Source: Stutzerimonas stutzeri
Lineage (GTDB): Bacteria > Pseudomonadota > Gammaproteobacteria > Pseudomonadales > Pseudomonadaceae
Reading direction: 5' to 3'
Length of the DNA: 64,000 nucleotides
Assembly (NCBI RefSeq): GCF_000590475.1
Contig: NZ_CP007441.1
Location: 3,044,660 to 3,108,659, forward strand
Numbering within the stretch: the first letter of the stretch is position 1; each line of letters begins with the position of its first letter. Under the pieces are notes generated by a model. That model had not been told where the DNA came from, searched no databases, and was given only the letters and a program-made list of their open reading frames with translations. The position numbers and the translations under genes were made by a program. Shown here in pieces: positions 24,464-32,723 of this stretch.

Positions 24464-25435
24464 TCAACGGGGTCGCAAAACGGATTCAAGCACCTGCAGG
24501 GCCAAGTTGCCCTTGTGCGCGCCCAGCTTGACCTTGAAGGCCGGCATGCCATTGGCGCGCATGATCATGTCTTCGGGCATTTCCACAGGAATCACATCGC
24601 CCGGTTGCATATTCAGAATGTCGCGCAGTTTGAGTTGGCGCCGCACGACCGTCGCACCGAGCGGCACGTTCACGTCGAGCACGTCCTCGCGCAGGGCATT
24701 CACCCAGCGCTCGTCCTGGTCGCTGACGTCCGACTGGAAGCCAGCGTCGAGCATTTCGCGGATGGGCTCGATCATCGAATACGGCATCGTCACGTGGAAA
24801 TCCCCGCCGCCGCTCTCGAGCTCTATGTGGAAAGTCGACACCACCACCACTTCACTGGGGCTGACGATGTTGGCGAGCGCCGGATTCACTTCCGAATGAA
24901 CGTACTCGAAGTTGACGTCAAGCACCGCGTGCCAGGCTTCCTTAAGATCGACGAACGCCTGATCCAACACCATGCGCACAACGCGCAGCTCGGTGGGAGT
25001 GAACTCGCGACCCTCGATCTTGGCGTGCCGGCCATCGCCGCCGAAGAAGTTGTCCACCAGTTTGAATACCAGCTTGGCATCGAGAATGAACAGCGAGGTC
25101 CCGCGCAGTGGCTTGATCTTCACCAGGTTGAGGCTGGTGGGTACGTACAGCGAGTGCACGTACTCACCGAATTTCATGACCTGCACGCCACCCACCGACA
25201 CATCGGCGGAGCGGCGCAGCAGGTTGAACATGCTGATGCGGGTGTAGCGGGCGAAACGTTCATTGACCATTTCCAGCGTGGGCATGCGCCCGCGGACAAT
25301 ACGGTCCTGGCTGGTCAGGTCGTAACTTTTGATGCTGCCCGGTTCGGCATCGCTTTCGGTATCGACCAGACCGTCGTCGACCCCGTGCAGGAGCGCATCG
25401 ATCTCGTCTTGCGAGAGCAGGTCTTGAACAGACAT
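24464..25435 (-). CDS. fliM: Flagellar motor switch protein FliM
   Basis: 323 aa. The N-terminal CheY-P binding peptide LLSQDEIDALLHGV is followed by the CheC-like middle domain (YVHSLYVPTSLNLVKIKPLRG, FFGGDGRHAKIEGREFTPTE) and a C-terminal SpoA domain. It transmits CheY-P binding to the rotor. It follows fliL by 12 bp. Confidence 0.97.
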   Translation of the reverse strand: MSVQDLLSQDEIDALLHGVDDGLVDTESDAEPGSIKSYDLTSQDRIVRGRMPTLEMVNERFARYTRISMFNLLRRSADVSVGGVQVMKFGEYVHSLYVPTSLNLVKIKPLRGTSLFILDAKLVFKLVDNFFGGDGRHAKIEGREFTPTELRVVRMVLDQAFVDLKEAWHAVLDVNFEYVHSEVNPALANIVSPSEVVVVSTFHIELESGGGDFHVTMPYSMIEPIREMLDAGFQSDVSDQDERWVNALREDVLDVNVPLGATVVRRQLKLRDILNMQPGDVIPVEMPEDMIMRANGMPAFKVKLGAHKGNLALQVLESVLRPR

Positions 25436-25447
25436 CTACAGCGACCC

Positions 25448-25987
25448 CTATTGCAATACGAAGTTGGTGAACAGTACTTGCTCGATGGCAAGCTTGCCGA
25501 TTTCCTTCTGCGCCAGCTCTTGAACGCTGGCGGTTGCCTGCTGCCGGAGCATCTCCTGGCCAACCGGTGTAGCCAGGCTGGCGAACTCTTGACTTGAAAA
25601 CAGCATAACCAGTTGATTGCGCAACAGCGGCATGTGTTCCTTCAGTGCGTCGAGTGCGGCCTGATCGCGGGACATCAGCGCCACATTGACTTGCATGTAA
25701 TGCTGACGGCCACCGGTATTGGCAAAATTGACGATGAACGCGGGTGCCAGTACTTCATAGGTCGCCGCCTGCCGCTGTGGTGCGGTCTGGGAATGCTCGG
25801 CCTCGTCCGAATGCGCCGGCTCGGATGCGCCTCGGGACATGAAGTAGATCGTGCCGCCTACCGACAACCCGACCGCCAGCAACACGCCGACTACGATCAG
25901 GATAATCAGCTTCAGCTTTCCCTTTCCCTTTCCCTCGGCCGAAGCTGCAGGACTCGCTACGTCTGGGGGTCCTTGTTTCTTAGCCAT
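25448..25987 (-). CDS. fliL: Flagellar basal body-associated protein FliL
   Basis: 179 aa. A cytoplasmic Lys/Gly-rich start (MAKKQGPPDVASPAASAEGK) and one transmembrane helix (LKLIILIVVGVLLAVGLSVG) are followed by a His/Glu-rich periplasmic linker and the FliL domain (YEVLAPAFIVNFANTGGRQH). It supports the stators. It is first gene of the fliLMNOPQR-flhB operon, with a sigma-54 promoter 50-65 bp upstream. Confidence 0.95.
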   Translation of the reverse strand: MAKKQGPPDVASPAASAEGKGKGKLKLIILIVVGVLLAVGLSVGGTIYFMSRGASEPAHSDEAEHSQTAPQRQAATYEVLAPAFIVNFANTGGRQHYMQVNVALMSRDQAALDALKEHMPLLRNQLVMLFSSQEFASLATPVGQEMLRQQATASVQELAQKEIGKLAIEQVLFTNFVLQ

Positions 25988-26036
25988 GCCAAATATCCGT
26001 CATCACAAGTGTTTTCACTCGCATCAAAGCGTTACG

Positions 26037-26052
26037 AGCAACTGCTGTGCCA
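26037..26052 (-). promoter_or_regulatory. Sigma-54 promoter of fliL operon
   Basis: Minus-strand read TGGCACAGCAGTTGCT matches the -24/-12 consensus TGGCAC-N5-TTGCA closely, with correct spacing. It lies about 50-65 bp upstream of the fliL ATG. RpoN/FleQ control of fliL is established in Pseudomonas. Confidence 0.85.
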
Positions 26053-26142
26053 AAGTATCGACTAGGGAGCGAGCGGCGTAAACGATTGCCATGCGCCGCT
26101 CGCCAATTTATCGACCAAGAGTCCTCTACGTCGCTGCATAAA

Positions 26143-26167
26143 AAAACCGGGCGCGAGGCCCGGTTTT
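26143..26167 (-). terminator. Rho-independent terminator after fliK
   Basis: Stem AAAACCGGGC / GCCCGGTTTT with a five-base loop, and a run of seven T on the minus strand just after the stem. It lies 18 bp beyond the fliK stop and upstream of the fliL promoter, so it separates the two units. Confidence 0.9.
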
Positions 26168-26184
26168 CTATGACTAGCCGAACG

Positions 26185-27426
26185 TCAGGCGTAGTAATCC
26201 ACCAAGCCACGGTCGCCACCGGTACGACCAGTGCTGATTTCCATCGTGCCTCGAATGATTTCTTCGTCCCCTCCCGACACTGAGCCGGCCGCATTACTGC
26301 CCCGCGAATCACCACCGCGATCGCCCTGCCAGCCACGCGACTGATCGGAAACGTTCACGTCCATCGTCATGCCCTGCTGTGCAAACATATCCCGTAGCCG
26401 ATGCATCTGCCCTTCCAGCGCATCACGAACCCCCGCATGCGGGCTGAGGAAGGTCACCTGGGTCTGATCCTTGTGCATGTCGATACGAACCTCCATGCGC
26501 CCCAACTCTGCCGGATCGAGCTGGATCTCGGCGGATTTGAGGTTCTGACTCGACAACCACATCACCTTATCGACCACCGCCTCACTCCAGCCCGATTGCT
26601 GCATCTGTACCGGCTGTCCCGGCACCAACGCTGGCCGCTGTGCCTGCTGCACCTGATTCTGCTGAGCGATCGCCTGCGTTAGCGGACTGAGCCGGTTTAT
26701 CGCTGCGTCATTGGCGCTTGTGCGGCTTTCCTTCGGCACCTCGAGCTTATCGAGCAGCTCACTGAAGCCTTCTTCCAGTGAGGGCTCGTCAGATTCTTCA
26801 ACGAGCTCCTCGCCCGCAAGAAGGCTCGCCGGAAGCGCATCCTCGACGTCCGTGGAGGCTTCATCCGGCATGAGGAGGTTCGAGAAGGGGCTCTTCTGGG
26901 CGGCAGACTGGATCTCCCCCGAACGCTGCCCGGCCAACGCCGTATCGCCTTCTCCTTCACCCTCCTCGCCTGCCTCCGCCGCTGTCGCTTGCGCCAGTCC
27001 TACCAAGAATTCGCTACCGGTCAGAGGTTGCGCAGCTGGCTGCTCCGCGCTGATGTCCCCTTGTCCGCCCATGCCGAACAGCAAGAGCGGATCGAGTTCG
27101 GCCTCGGCATTTTGAGACTCTTCATCCTCTCCCTCGGACTCGACAGGCAATTCGTTGCCGGCCTCGACCGTCGACGGCTTTTCGGTGCCGCCCGCCTCGG
27201 CGGTTTCCTGACTCGGCTTCTCGCTTGCCGGCTTGTCACGGGCTGGCTTCGCCGCGCTTTCGTGACGTTCGACCGGTTTGGCCTGACGCTCCTTGGCATA
27301 GACGTTGGCGAAGCTGGAAGCCTCGTCCCGACTGGCCTGAGGGGCCGCTTTGGTGGGCGCATTCGCAGCCTTGGCGGCAGCGGTGGGTGTTTTGATATTG
27401 AGTAACAGATCGGGGGAAACGGCCAT
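26185..27426 (-). CDS. fliK: Flagellar hook-length control protein FliK
   Basis: 413 aa. The N-terminal two thirds is low-complexity and rich in Ala, Glu and Ser (typical FliK ruler). The C-terminal Flg_hook domain (about 270-380) includes SAEIQLDPAELGRMEVRIDM and VTFLSPHAGVRDALEGQ. It measures hook length and signals FlhB to switch substrates. It is monocistronic by the look of it, with its own sigma-54 promoter and terminator. It differs strongly from the FliK-like protein at 2773-4293. Confidence 0.95.
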   Translation of the reverse strand: MAVSPDLLLNIKTPTAAAKAANAPTKAAPQASRDEASSFANVYAKERQAKPVERHESAAKPARDKPASEKPSQETAEAGGTEKPSTVEAGNELPVESEGEDEESQNAEAELDPLLLFGMGGQGDISAEQPAAQPLTGSEFLVGLAQATAAEAGEEGEGEGDTALAGQRSGEIQSAAQKSPFSNLLMPDEASTDVEDALPASLLAGEELVEESDEPSLEEGFSELLDKLEVPKESRTSANDAAINRLSPLTQAIAQQNQVQQAQRPALVPGQPVQMQQSGWSEAVVDKVMWLSSQNLKSAEIQLDPAELGRMEVRIDMHKDQTQVTFLSPHAGVRDALEGQMHRLRDMFAQQGMTMDVNVSDQSRGWQGDRGGDSRGSNAAGSVSGGDEEIIRGTMEISTGRTGGDRGLVDYYA

Positions 27427-27449
27427 GGGTCTTTCCGCTCAGGATGATG

Positions 27450-27473
27450 ACTTTGCATTCCTAAATGCAAAGT
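27450..27473. repeat. Perfect 10-bp inverted repeat over the fliK promoter
   Basis: ACTTTGCATT-CCTA-AATGCAAAGT. The right arm (plus-strand order) includes the -12 TTTGCA element of the fliK sigma-54 promoter, and the left arm covers the expected transcription start. It could be an operator or a hairpin at the very 5' end of the mRNA. Confidence 0.7.
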
Positions 27474-27481
27474 CCAGGCCA
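27466..27481 (-). promoter_or_regulatory. Sigma-54 promoter of fliK
   Basis: Minus-strand read TGGCCTGGACTTTGCA: GG and GC 10 bases apart, with a TTTGCA -12 element. It lies about 40-55 bp upstream of the fliK ATG. Confidence 0.75.
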
Positions 27482-27550
27482 GCTTATCCCTACGAAGCGA
27501 GCTTCATGCTTTTTCGCGGGATCGATGAGCCAGGCAGCGCACCGCGGTTG

Positions 27551-27907
27551 TTAGCCAGACCCGCCATAACGCTGGCGTTCGGCCCGATAGAGAATGCGGA
27601 CGATGGCGAATTCGCGCTCGATGCGATCGATCAACTCGCACGCGGCATCAAGCAATTCGAGCCGTGCGAATTCTTCTAGCTCGCGACAAAGTTCCGCCAG
27701 CAGCGTCGCACCCATGTTGCTGCAACTGCCCTTGAAACTGTGGGCAGCCTGACGCAGATTTTCCGCGTGGCCGCACCGGCAAGCGTTCTGCAACAGGCGC
27801 AGCCGTTCCTCCGAGTCGGCGAGGAAGGTATCCAGAAGCACCGGATACTCCGTTTCCATTACGTCTTGAAGGGTTGCCAGTACACGGCTGTCGAGGTGGT
27901 CGACCAC
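27551..27907 (-). CDS. hptB: Histidine phosphotransfer protein HptB
   Basis: 118-aa Hpt domain with the phospho-His at about residue 56 in the motif AAHSFKGSCSNMGA. In Pseudomonas aeruginosa HptB relays phosphate from hybrid kinases to HsbR and so affects flagellar genes, swarming and biofilm formation through HsbA. The GTG start at 27907 follows an AGGAG ribosome site. It directly follows hsbR, giving the order hsbA-hsbR-hptB on this strand. Confidence 0.9.
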   Translation of the reverse strand: MVDHLDSRVLATLQDVMETEYPVLLDTFLADSEERLRLLQNACRCGHAENLRQAAHSFKGSCSNMGATLLAELCRELEEFARLELLDAACELIDRIEREFAIVRILYRAERQRYGGSG

Positions 27908-27937
27908 GGATATGCTCCTGGCTGGAATAACGACGAA

Positions 27938-29644
27938 TTATGCACGACCGGACCAATGGAACTCCACGTTAAGGACCTTGCCGTCCGGCTGCCAACAAAA
28001 GTGATCACTCAGCCGCTTGATCATGCGCATGCCCCGCCCGCCCAGGCATTCGGCGCAGTACTGCTTGTTCAGCACGCGCTGTACGTCGAACCCCGGCCCG
28101 CTGTCACGCACGCCGATGCGCAGATAGCCCTCAGCGCCTTCGGATTTGACGCTCAGATCGATGGACACGAAGCCGTCGGAGAGCGCGTCCAGCCGCCTTT
28201 GACGCTCCTGATAGTAGTTTGCAAAACCCTCGGCATTGCATTTCAAGGAGGAATCGAGCAATAGCACCCCGTGCTCCAGCGCATTGGCATAGAGTTCGGT
28301 CAACACGGTGTATATGGTGCCAGCGCGATAACGCAGGGGTGATATCTGCAGCAGCAGCTGCATCGTCATCGGCAAAGGATTGGCCGTACGCAAGCTGCTC
28401 GGACGAAGCTCGAAGCTGACTGACCAATCTCTCGCTCGCAGTTGCTGGAAACCTAGCGGATTAATGTCGAGCGGCTGAAACGCAACCTGGACAGCCTGAT
28501 CGATCATGCTCACTTCGACCAGGCTCATGTCGTCAAGTATTTGACCGTGGAACGCAAGCAGCGCCTCCTCGATCTCGTCGAACAGTGACGATGCGTCGAG
28601 ATTTGCGTCCATGACCGCGAGCAGCCGTTGCTCGCCAAACAACTCATCGTCGGCATTACTGCTTTCCAGAATCCCGTCCGACATCAGCAGCAGGCGGTCA
28701 CCAACCGCCAGCGGCAAGGTCTCGAAGGTGTCATCGAAGGAGGACGCCCCGAGGACTCCTAGCGGCAGATGCCTGGACCGCAACGGCAAGCGCTCGTCAT
28801 CCGACGCCCTGAGCAGATAGCCGTCCGGCAATCCGCCGTTCCACACCCGCAGCGAGCCCTGCTCAAGGTTGATATCCAGCAGCGTGGCGCAGCAGAACAT
28901 TTCCACGGGCAGGATCAGTTTCAGCTTGGTATTGATCTCGCGAAGGATTTCGCTGCTGGAATACCCTTTGGCGGTCATCCCGTAGAAGGTCTCAGCCAGC
29001 GGCATGGCACCGATCGCAGCCGGCAATCCATGACCGGTGAAATCGCCCAACAGCACGAACATTCGTCCGGCCGGCGCGTGCGCAGCCAGCAATAGGTCGC
29101 CGTTGAACAGCGCGCGCGGCGACTGCCGATAGCGGATATTGGGGGCATTCAGGCAGCCGGCGTGGGCCACCTTGTCGAAAATTGCCTTGGCTGCGCTCTG
29201 CTCGTCGAGCAGCTGCTGGTTACGCCGAGCAATGAGGTCACGCTGTTCCAGCACCGTGGCTTGCAAGCGACGCAAGCGATGCATGGCCTGGATCTTGGCT
29301 TCGAGGATGATCGGGTTGTAGGGCTTGGCGATGAAGTCGTCGCCGCCCGCTTCGAGGCAACGAACCAGGGCCTCGTTTTCGGTCAGTGAGGTGAGGAAGA
29401 TGATCGGCACCAGCTCGTTGCCGGCCAGGCGCTTGATCTGCCGCGCAGCTTCGAAACCGTCCATCACCGGCATCAGCGCATCCATCAGTACCAGCTGCGG
29501 CCGTTCGTCTTCGAACCGCCTTACCGCTTCGGCGCCATTGGCTGCGGTGGTCACGCGATGCCCTTGGCGACAGACGATGGCGGCGAGCAGCATACGATCG
29601 GCCGCGCCATCCTCGGCGATGAGTATGGAAAGCCGGCGAGGCAT
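27938..29644 (-). CDS. hsbR: Response regulator HsbR with phosphatase and kinase domains
   Basis: 568 aa. The N-terminal receiver has its Asp at about residue 55 (LVLMDALMPVMDGF). The central PP2C/SpoIIE-type phosphatase domain (about 180-390) includes LLGDFTGHGLPAAIGAMP and LLMSDGILES. The C-terminal HATPase_c domain, of anti-sigma kinase type, includes ELYANALEHGVL and GVRDSGPGFD. It controls phosphorylation of the anti-sigma antagonist HsbA. Its ATG overlaps the hsbA stop (TAATG). Confidence 0.92.
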   Translation of the reverse strand: MPRRLSILIAEDGAADRMLLAAIVCRQGHRVTTAANGAEAVRRFEDERPQLVLMDALMPVMDGFEAARQIKRLAGNELVPIIFLTSLTENEALVRCLEAGGDDFIAKPYNPIILEAKIQAMHRLRRLQATVLEQRDLIARRNQQLLDEQSAAKAIFDKVAHAGCLNAPNIRYRQSPRALFNGDLLLAAHAPAGRMFVLLGDFTGHGLPAAIGAMPLAETFYGMTAKGYSSSEILREINTKLKLILPVEMFCCATLLDINLEQGSLRVWNGGLPDGYLLRASDDERLPLRSRHLPLGVLGASSFDDTFETLPLAVGDRLLLMSDGILESSNADDELFGEQRLLAVMDANLDASSLFDEIEEALLAFHGQILDDMSLVEVSMIDQAVQVAFQPLDINPLGFQQLRARDWSVSFELRPSSLRTANPLPMTMQLLLQISPLRYRAGTIYTVLTELYANALEHGVLLLDSSLKCNAEGFANYYQERQRRLDALSDGFVSIDLSVKSEGAEGYLRIGVRDSGPGFDVQRVLNKQYCAECLGGRGMRMIKRLSDHFCWQPDGKVLNVEFHWSGRA

Positions 29645-29949
29645 TAGGCGATCGCGAACAGTTGTTCGAAATTGGAAACCGAGAGAACCTTTCGCACATC
29701 CGGGTTGCAGTTGACCAGGCGAACATCGGCTTTATCGCTGCCGCCGTGATCGCGCAGCAACAACAGCATGCCAAGTGCTGAACTGTCGAGGTAGGTCGCG
29801 CCACTGAGGTCAACTACATAACGGCTGGGGGTATTGCCAGTACGCTGATAGGCATCGCGAAAAGCCTGATGAGTGTTGAAATCGAAGCGCCCTTGAATGG
29901 TTATAGTCAGCTCCTGTCCATCTGCCGATAGCTGTGAACTGATGGTCAT
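29644..29949 (-). CDS. hsbA: Anti-anti-sigma factor HsbA (STAS domain)
   Basis: 101-aa STAS domain with the phosphorylatable serine in ATYLDSSALGMLLLLRDHGG (Ser about 56-57). In P. aeruginosa HsbA partners with FlgM or with a diguanylate cyclase depending on phosphorylation, linking motility and attachment. I took the ATG at 29949 (MTISSQLSADGQEL); an in-frame extension of 41 codons upstream is not family-like. It lies 168 bp after fliJ. Confidence 0.92.
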   Translation of the reverse strand: MTISSQLSADGQELTITIQGRFDFNTHQAFRDAYQRTGNTPSRYVVDLSGATYLDSSALGMLLLLRDHGGSDKADVRLVNCNPDVRKVLSVSNFEQLFAIA

Positions 29950-30117
29950 GTAGCGCTCCTGATCCAATGCGAGAACGTGACTGCCGTATTGGCTGGACGG
30001 CGCCGGCGCATCATCGAATGGCGCCTCGAGCAGTGGCGCCGATGCCGTCAATGACCAGCCGTGCTGTAGCAAACAGGCTGATGAAGATGTAGCACCCTAA
30101 ACTCCGCACAGCAAGCT

Positions 30118-30570
30118 TCAATCCTGTTTGGGCCGGCCTGCCAGCCGCTGCGAAAATTCATCGAGGAGTTTCTGCTCGCGCTTGTCGGCCGCCGTTCGCG
30201 CTTCCTGCAAGTACCGTTCGACCAGTTTGCGCAAGCCATCCAGGCGCGCGCGACGTTGCTGCCACTGCTCGCGCAGCTTGTCGAGATTATTGCGGTGCCA
30301 ATCGACGCTGCGCTGCTGTTGGCCGATGGCCGACTCGAGCTGCGAAAGGAATCGCTGATAATTCATCAGCCATTGGCCGGAGACACCCTGGCTACCCTGA
30401 CTCAGCCACTGCTGCTGATAGTCGCCGAAATACTGGCGCAGCTCGCCCAGCTTGGCTTCAGCCTGGGACAGTTGCGCCTGCCCCTGACCGAACAACCTGG
30501 CGGCGTCGCGCTCGGCACGCTCGGCCATGTCGATCACGGGCGCCAAGCGCGCGGCGCGGCTCGCCGACAA
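30118..30570 (-). CDS. fliJ: Flagellar export chaperone FliJ
   Basis: 150 aa, almost entirely coiled coil with many Gln, Arg and Leu residues. The start is SRAARLAPVIDMAERAERDA and the tail is basic. It is the stalk of the FliH-FliI export ATPase. The family-like N-terminus requires a TTG start at 30570, four bases after the fliI stop. An internal ATG at 30528 would cut conserved sequence. Confidence 0.88.
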   Translation of the reverse strand: MSASRAARLAPVIDMAERAERDAARLFGQGQAQLSQAEAKLGELRQYFGDYQQQWLSQGSQGVSGQWLMNYQRFLSQLESAIGQQQRSVDWHRNNLDKLREQWQQRRARLDGLRKLVERYLQEARTAADKREQKLLDEFSQRLAGRPKQD

Positions 30571-30573
30571 GGT

Positions 30574-31932
30574 TTAGCTCGCCGCCTTCGGATTGAATAC
30601 GCTGGCCAGCAGTGCCTCGCTACGAGCCAGGTGTTCGGCCTCGTCGAGGCCCTGTCTTAGATAGCGAACCATTTCCGCCTGCCGTGCGATGGCCAGGTCG
30701 GTTTCTGGATCACCGCCAGGCACGTAGGCGCCGACGCTGATCAGGTCGCGGCTCTGCTGGAAACGCGACCAGAGCTGCTTGAAGCGCTGGGCATTGCGCA
30801 TGTGCTCGGCGCTGACCACTTGCGGCATGACCCGGCTGATGGAGGCCTCGATGTCGATTGCTGGGTAATGCCCCTCCTCGGCTAAGCGGCGCGACAACAC
30901 GAAGTGCCCGTCCAACACACCACGTGCGGCATCGGCGATGGGGTCCTGCTGATCGTCACCCTCGGACAGCACGGTGTAGAACGCGGTGATCGAGCCACCG
31001 CCCGCCTCCGCGTTGCCGGCGCGCTCCACCAGGCTCGGCAATTTGGCGAATACCGAGGGCGGATAGCCCTTGGTTGCCGGTGGTTCGCCGATGGCCAGGG
31101 CGATCTCGCGCTGGGCCTGGGCGAATCGGGTCAGCGAATCCATCAGCAGCAATACGTTCTTGCCCTTGTCGCGGAAATATTCGGCGATGCGCGTGCAGTA
31201 CATGGCGGCGCGCAGGCGCATCAGCGGTGCGTCGTCGGCAGGCGATGCCACCACGACTGAGCGCTTGATGCTTTCTTCGGTGAGGATGTTCTCGATGAAT
31301 TCCTTGACCTCGCGGCCCCGCTCACCGATCAGCCCGACCACGATGATGTCGGCCTCGGTGAAGCGCGTCATCATGCCGAGCAATACCGACTTACCCACGC
31401 CGGTACCGGCAAACAGGCCCAGACGCTGGCCGCGGCCGACGGTGAGCAGCCCGTTGATGCTGCGGATGCCGACGTCCAGTGGCTCGCTGATCGGGTGACG
31501 TTTCAGTGGGTTGATCACCGGGCCGTCCATAGGCACCCAGTCTTCGGCCTTCATTCCGCCCTTGCCATCCAGCGCGCGGCCAGCGCCATCGAGTACGCGG
31601 CCGAGCATCGAGGTGCCCATGGGCAGACGGCCGGTGTTGGCCAGCGGCACGACCCGCGCGCCGGGGGCGATGCCGGCCAGGCTGCCGACCGGCATCAGGT
31701 ACAACTTGCCGCCGGAGAAGCCCATCACCTCAGCTTCGACCTGGGTCGGATGATAACTGTCTTCGTTGATCACCAGACACCGGCTGCCGACCGCGGCGCG
31801 CAGCCCTTCAGCCTCCAACGTCAGGCCGACCATACGCAACAACCGACCCTCGAGGATCGGTTGACTGGGCAGCTTGATCGCCTCGCCATACGCTTCGAAA
31901 CGCTTGGCAAAGCTGGTGCGTTCAAGGCGCAT
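30574..31932 (-). CDS. fliI: Flagellar export ATPase FliI
   Basis: 452-aa F1-beta-like ATPase. Walker A is LGLFAGTGVGKSVLLGMM and Walker B is NVLLLMDSLTRFAQAQREIA, with GGSITAFYTVL and DPIADAARGVLDGHFVLSR regions conserved. It energises loading of export substrates. Its start overlaps the fliH 3' end by 11 bp. Confidence 0.97.
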   Translation of the reverse strand: MRLERTSFAKRFEAYGEAIKLPSQPILEGRLLRMVGLTLEAEGLRAAVGSRCLVINEDSYHPTQVEAEVMGFSGGKLYLMPVGSLAGIAPGARVVPLANTGRLPMGTSMLGRVLDGAGRALDGKGGMKAEDWVPMDGPVINPLKRHPISEPLDVGIRSINGLLTVGRGQRLGLFAGTGVGKSVLLGMMTRFTEADIIVVGLIGERGREVKEFIENILTEESIKRSVVVASPADDAPLMRLRAAMYCTRIAEYFRDKGKNVLLLMDSLTRFAQAQREIALAIGEPPATKGYPPSVFAKLPSLVERAGNAEAGGGSITAFYTVLSEGDDQQDPIADAARGVLDGHFVLSRRLAEEGHYPAIDIEASISRVMPQVVSAEHMRNAQRFKQLWSRFQQSRDLISVGAYVPGGDPETDLAIARQAEMVRYLRQGLDEAEHLARSEALLASVFNPKAAS

Positions 31933-32707
31933 CAGCGCTCTCCGAATCCGTATCCAGGTTCAGATGCAGGTCGGCTTCCGGCGGGCTGGTAGCGTTTTCG
32001 CGCTGCTGCTCGAACAACTGGTTGATGGCTTGAGCCAGGCGCGTTTCGACACTGGCATCGATCCGGCTCTGCTCGGTCTCGATCCGGCAGCCGCCCGGCA
32101 GCAGATCACTGTCCTCGACGATCCGCCACGTCTCTTCATGGCGCTCGCGCAGCGCTTTGACCAGCTCGAAATCCTGCGGATTGATATAGATGCGCACATT
32201 GCTCGCGCCCATCGGCAACAATTTGAGCGCATCGCGCAAGACCTGCCGGATCTGGCTCGAATCGATCAGCAAGTCGCGCTGGATCACCTCGCGAGCCAGT
32301 TGGCTGACCAACGTGACCATAGCGTGCTCAAGGTTACGATCCTGATCGGCGATGGGCTCGAGCAACTGCGTCATCACGCGTTCAAGGCTGTCGAGCTTGG
32401 GTGCCAGCGCAGCATCGGCTTCCTGCCGGGCCTTGAGCTGGCCGGCATGGAAACCGTCCTTCTCGCCCGTGCTGAAGCCTTCGTTATAGGCCTCCTGGCG
32501 GATCGATTCGAGTTCGTCGAGCGTCAGCGGTTTGACTTCCTCGACGGGGACGTCCTCGCTGCGCGTAAGCTCCTCGTCCGGCACCGCCGCGTCGGCGACC
32601 TCCGGCTCCGGCTCGGCGCCTAACGGATCGAAGCTCGGCAAGGCCCAGCGATCGAAGACATTGACGTCCTTCGCGCGGATGACTTCGCTGGGGTTTTCCT
32701 TCGACAT
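31922..32707 (-). CDS. fliH: Flagellar export stator protein FliH
   Basis: 261 aa. The N-terminus is acidic and unstructured (DRWALPSFDPLGAEPEPEVA) with Trp/Phe residues that anchor FliH proteins to the C-ring or FlhA. A coiled coil and the C-terminal domain with REVIQRDLLIDSSQIRQVL follow. It holds FliI at the gate. Position between fliG and fliI supports the call. Confidence 0.93.
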   Translation of the reverse strand: MSKENPSEVIRAKDVNVFDRWALPSFDPLGAEPEPEVADAAVPDEELTRSEDVPVEEVKPLTLDELESIRQEAYNEGFSTGEKDGFHAGQLKARQEADAALAPKLDSLERVMTQLLEPIADQDRNLEHAMVTLVSQLAREVIQRDLLIDSSQIRQVLRDALKLLPMGASNVRIYINPQDFELVKALRERHEETWRIVEDSDLLPGGCRIETEQSRIDASVETRLAQAINQLFEQQRENATSPPEADLHLNLDTDSESADAP

Positions 32708-32723
32708 TGCAGCTCGCTTAGAT

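Noticed and set aside
24326..25597. 423-aa open frame on the plus strand
   Set aside because: Antisense to fliN/fliM/fliL; the His/Asp/Val-rich translation has no family pattern.
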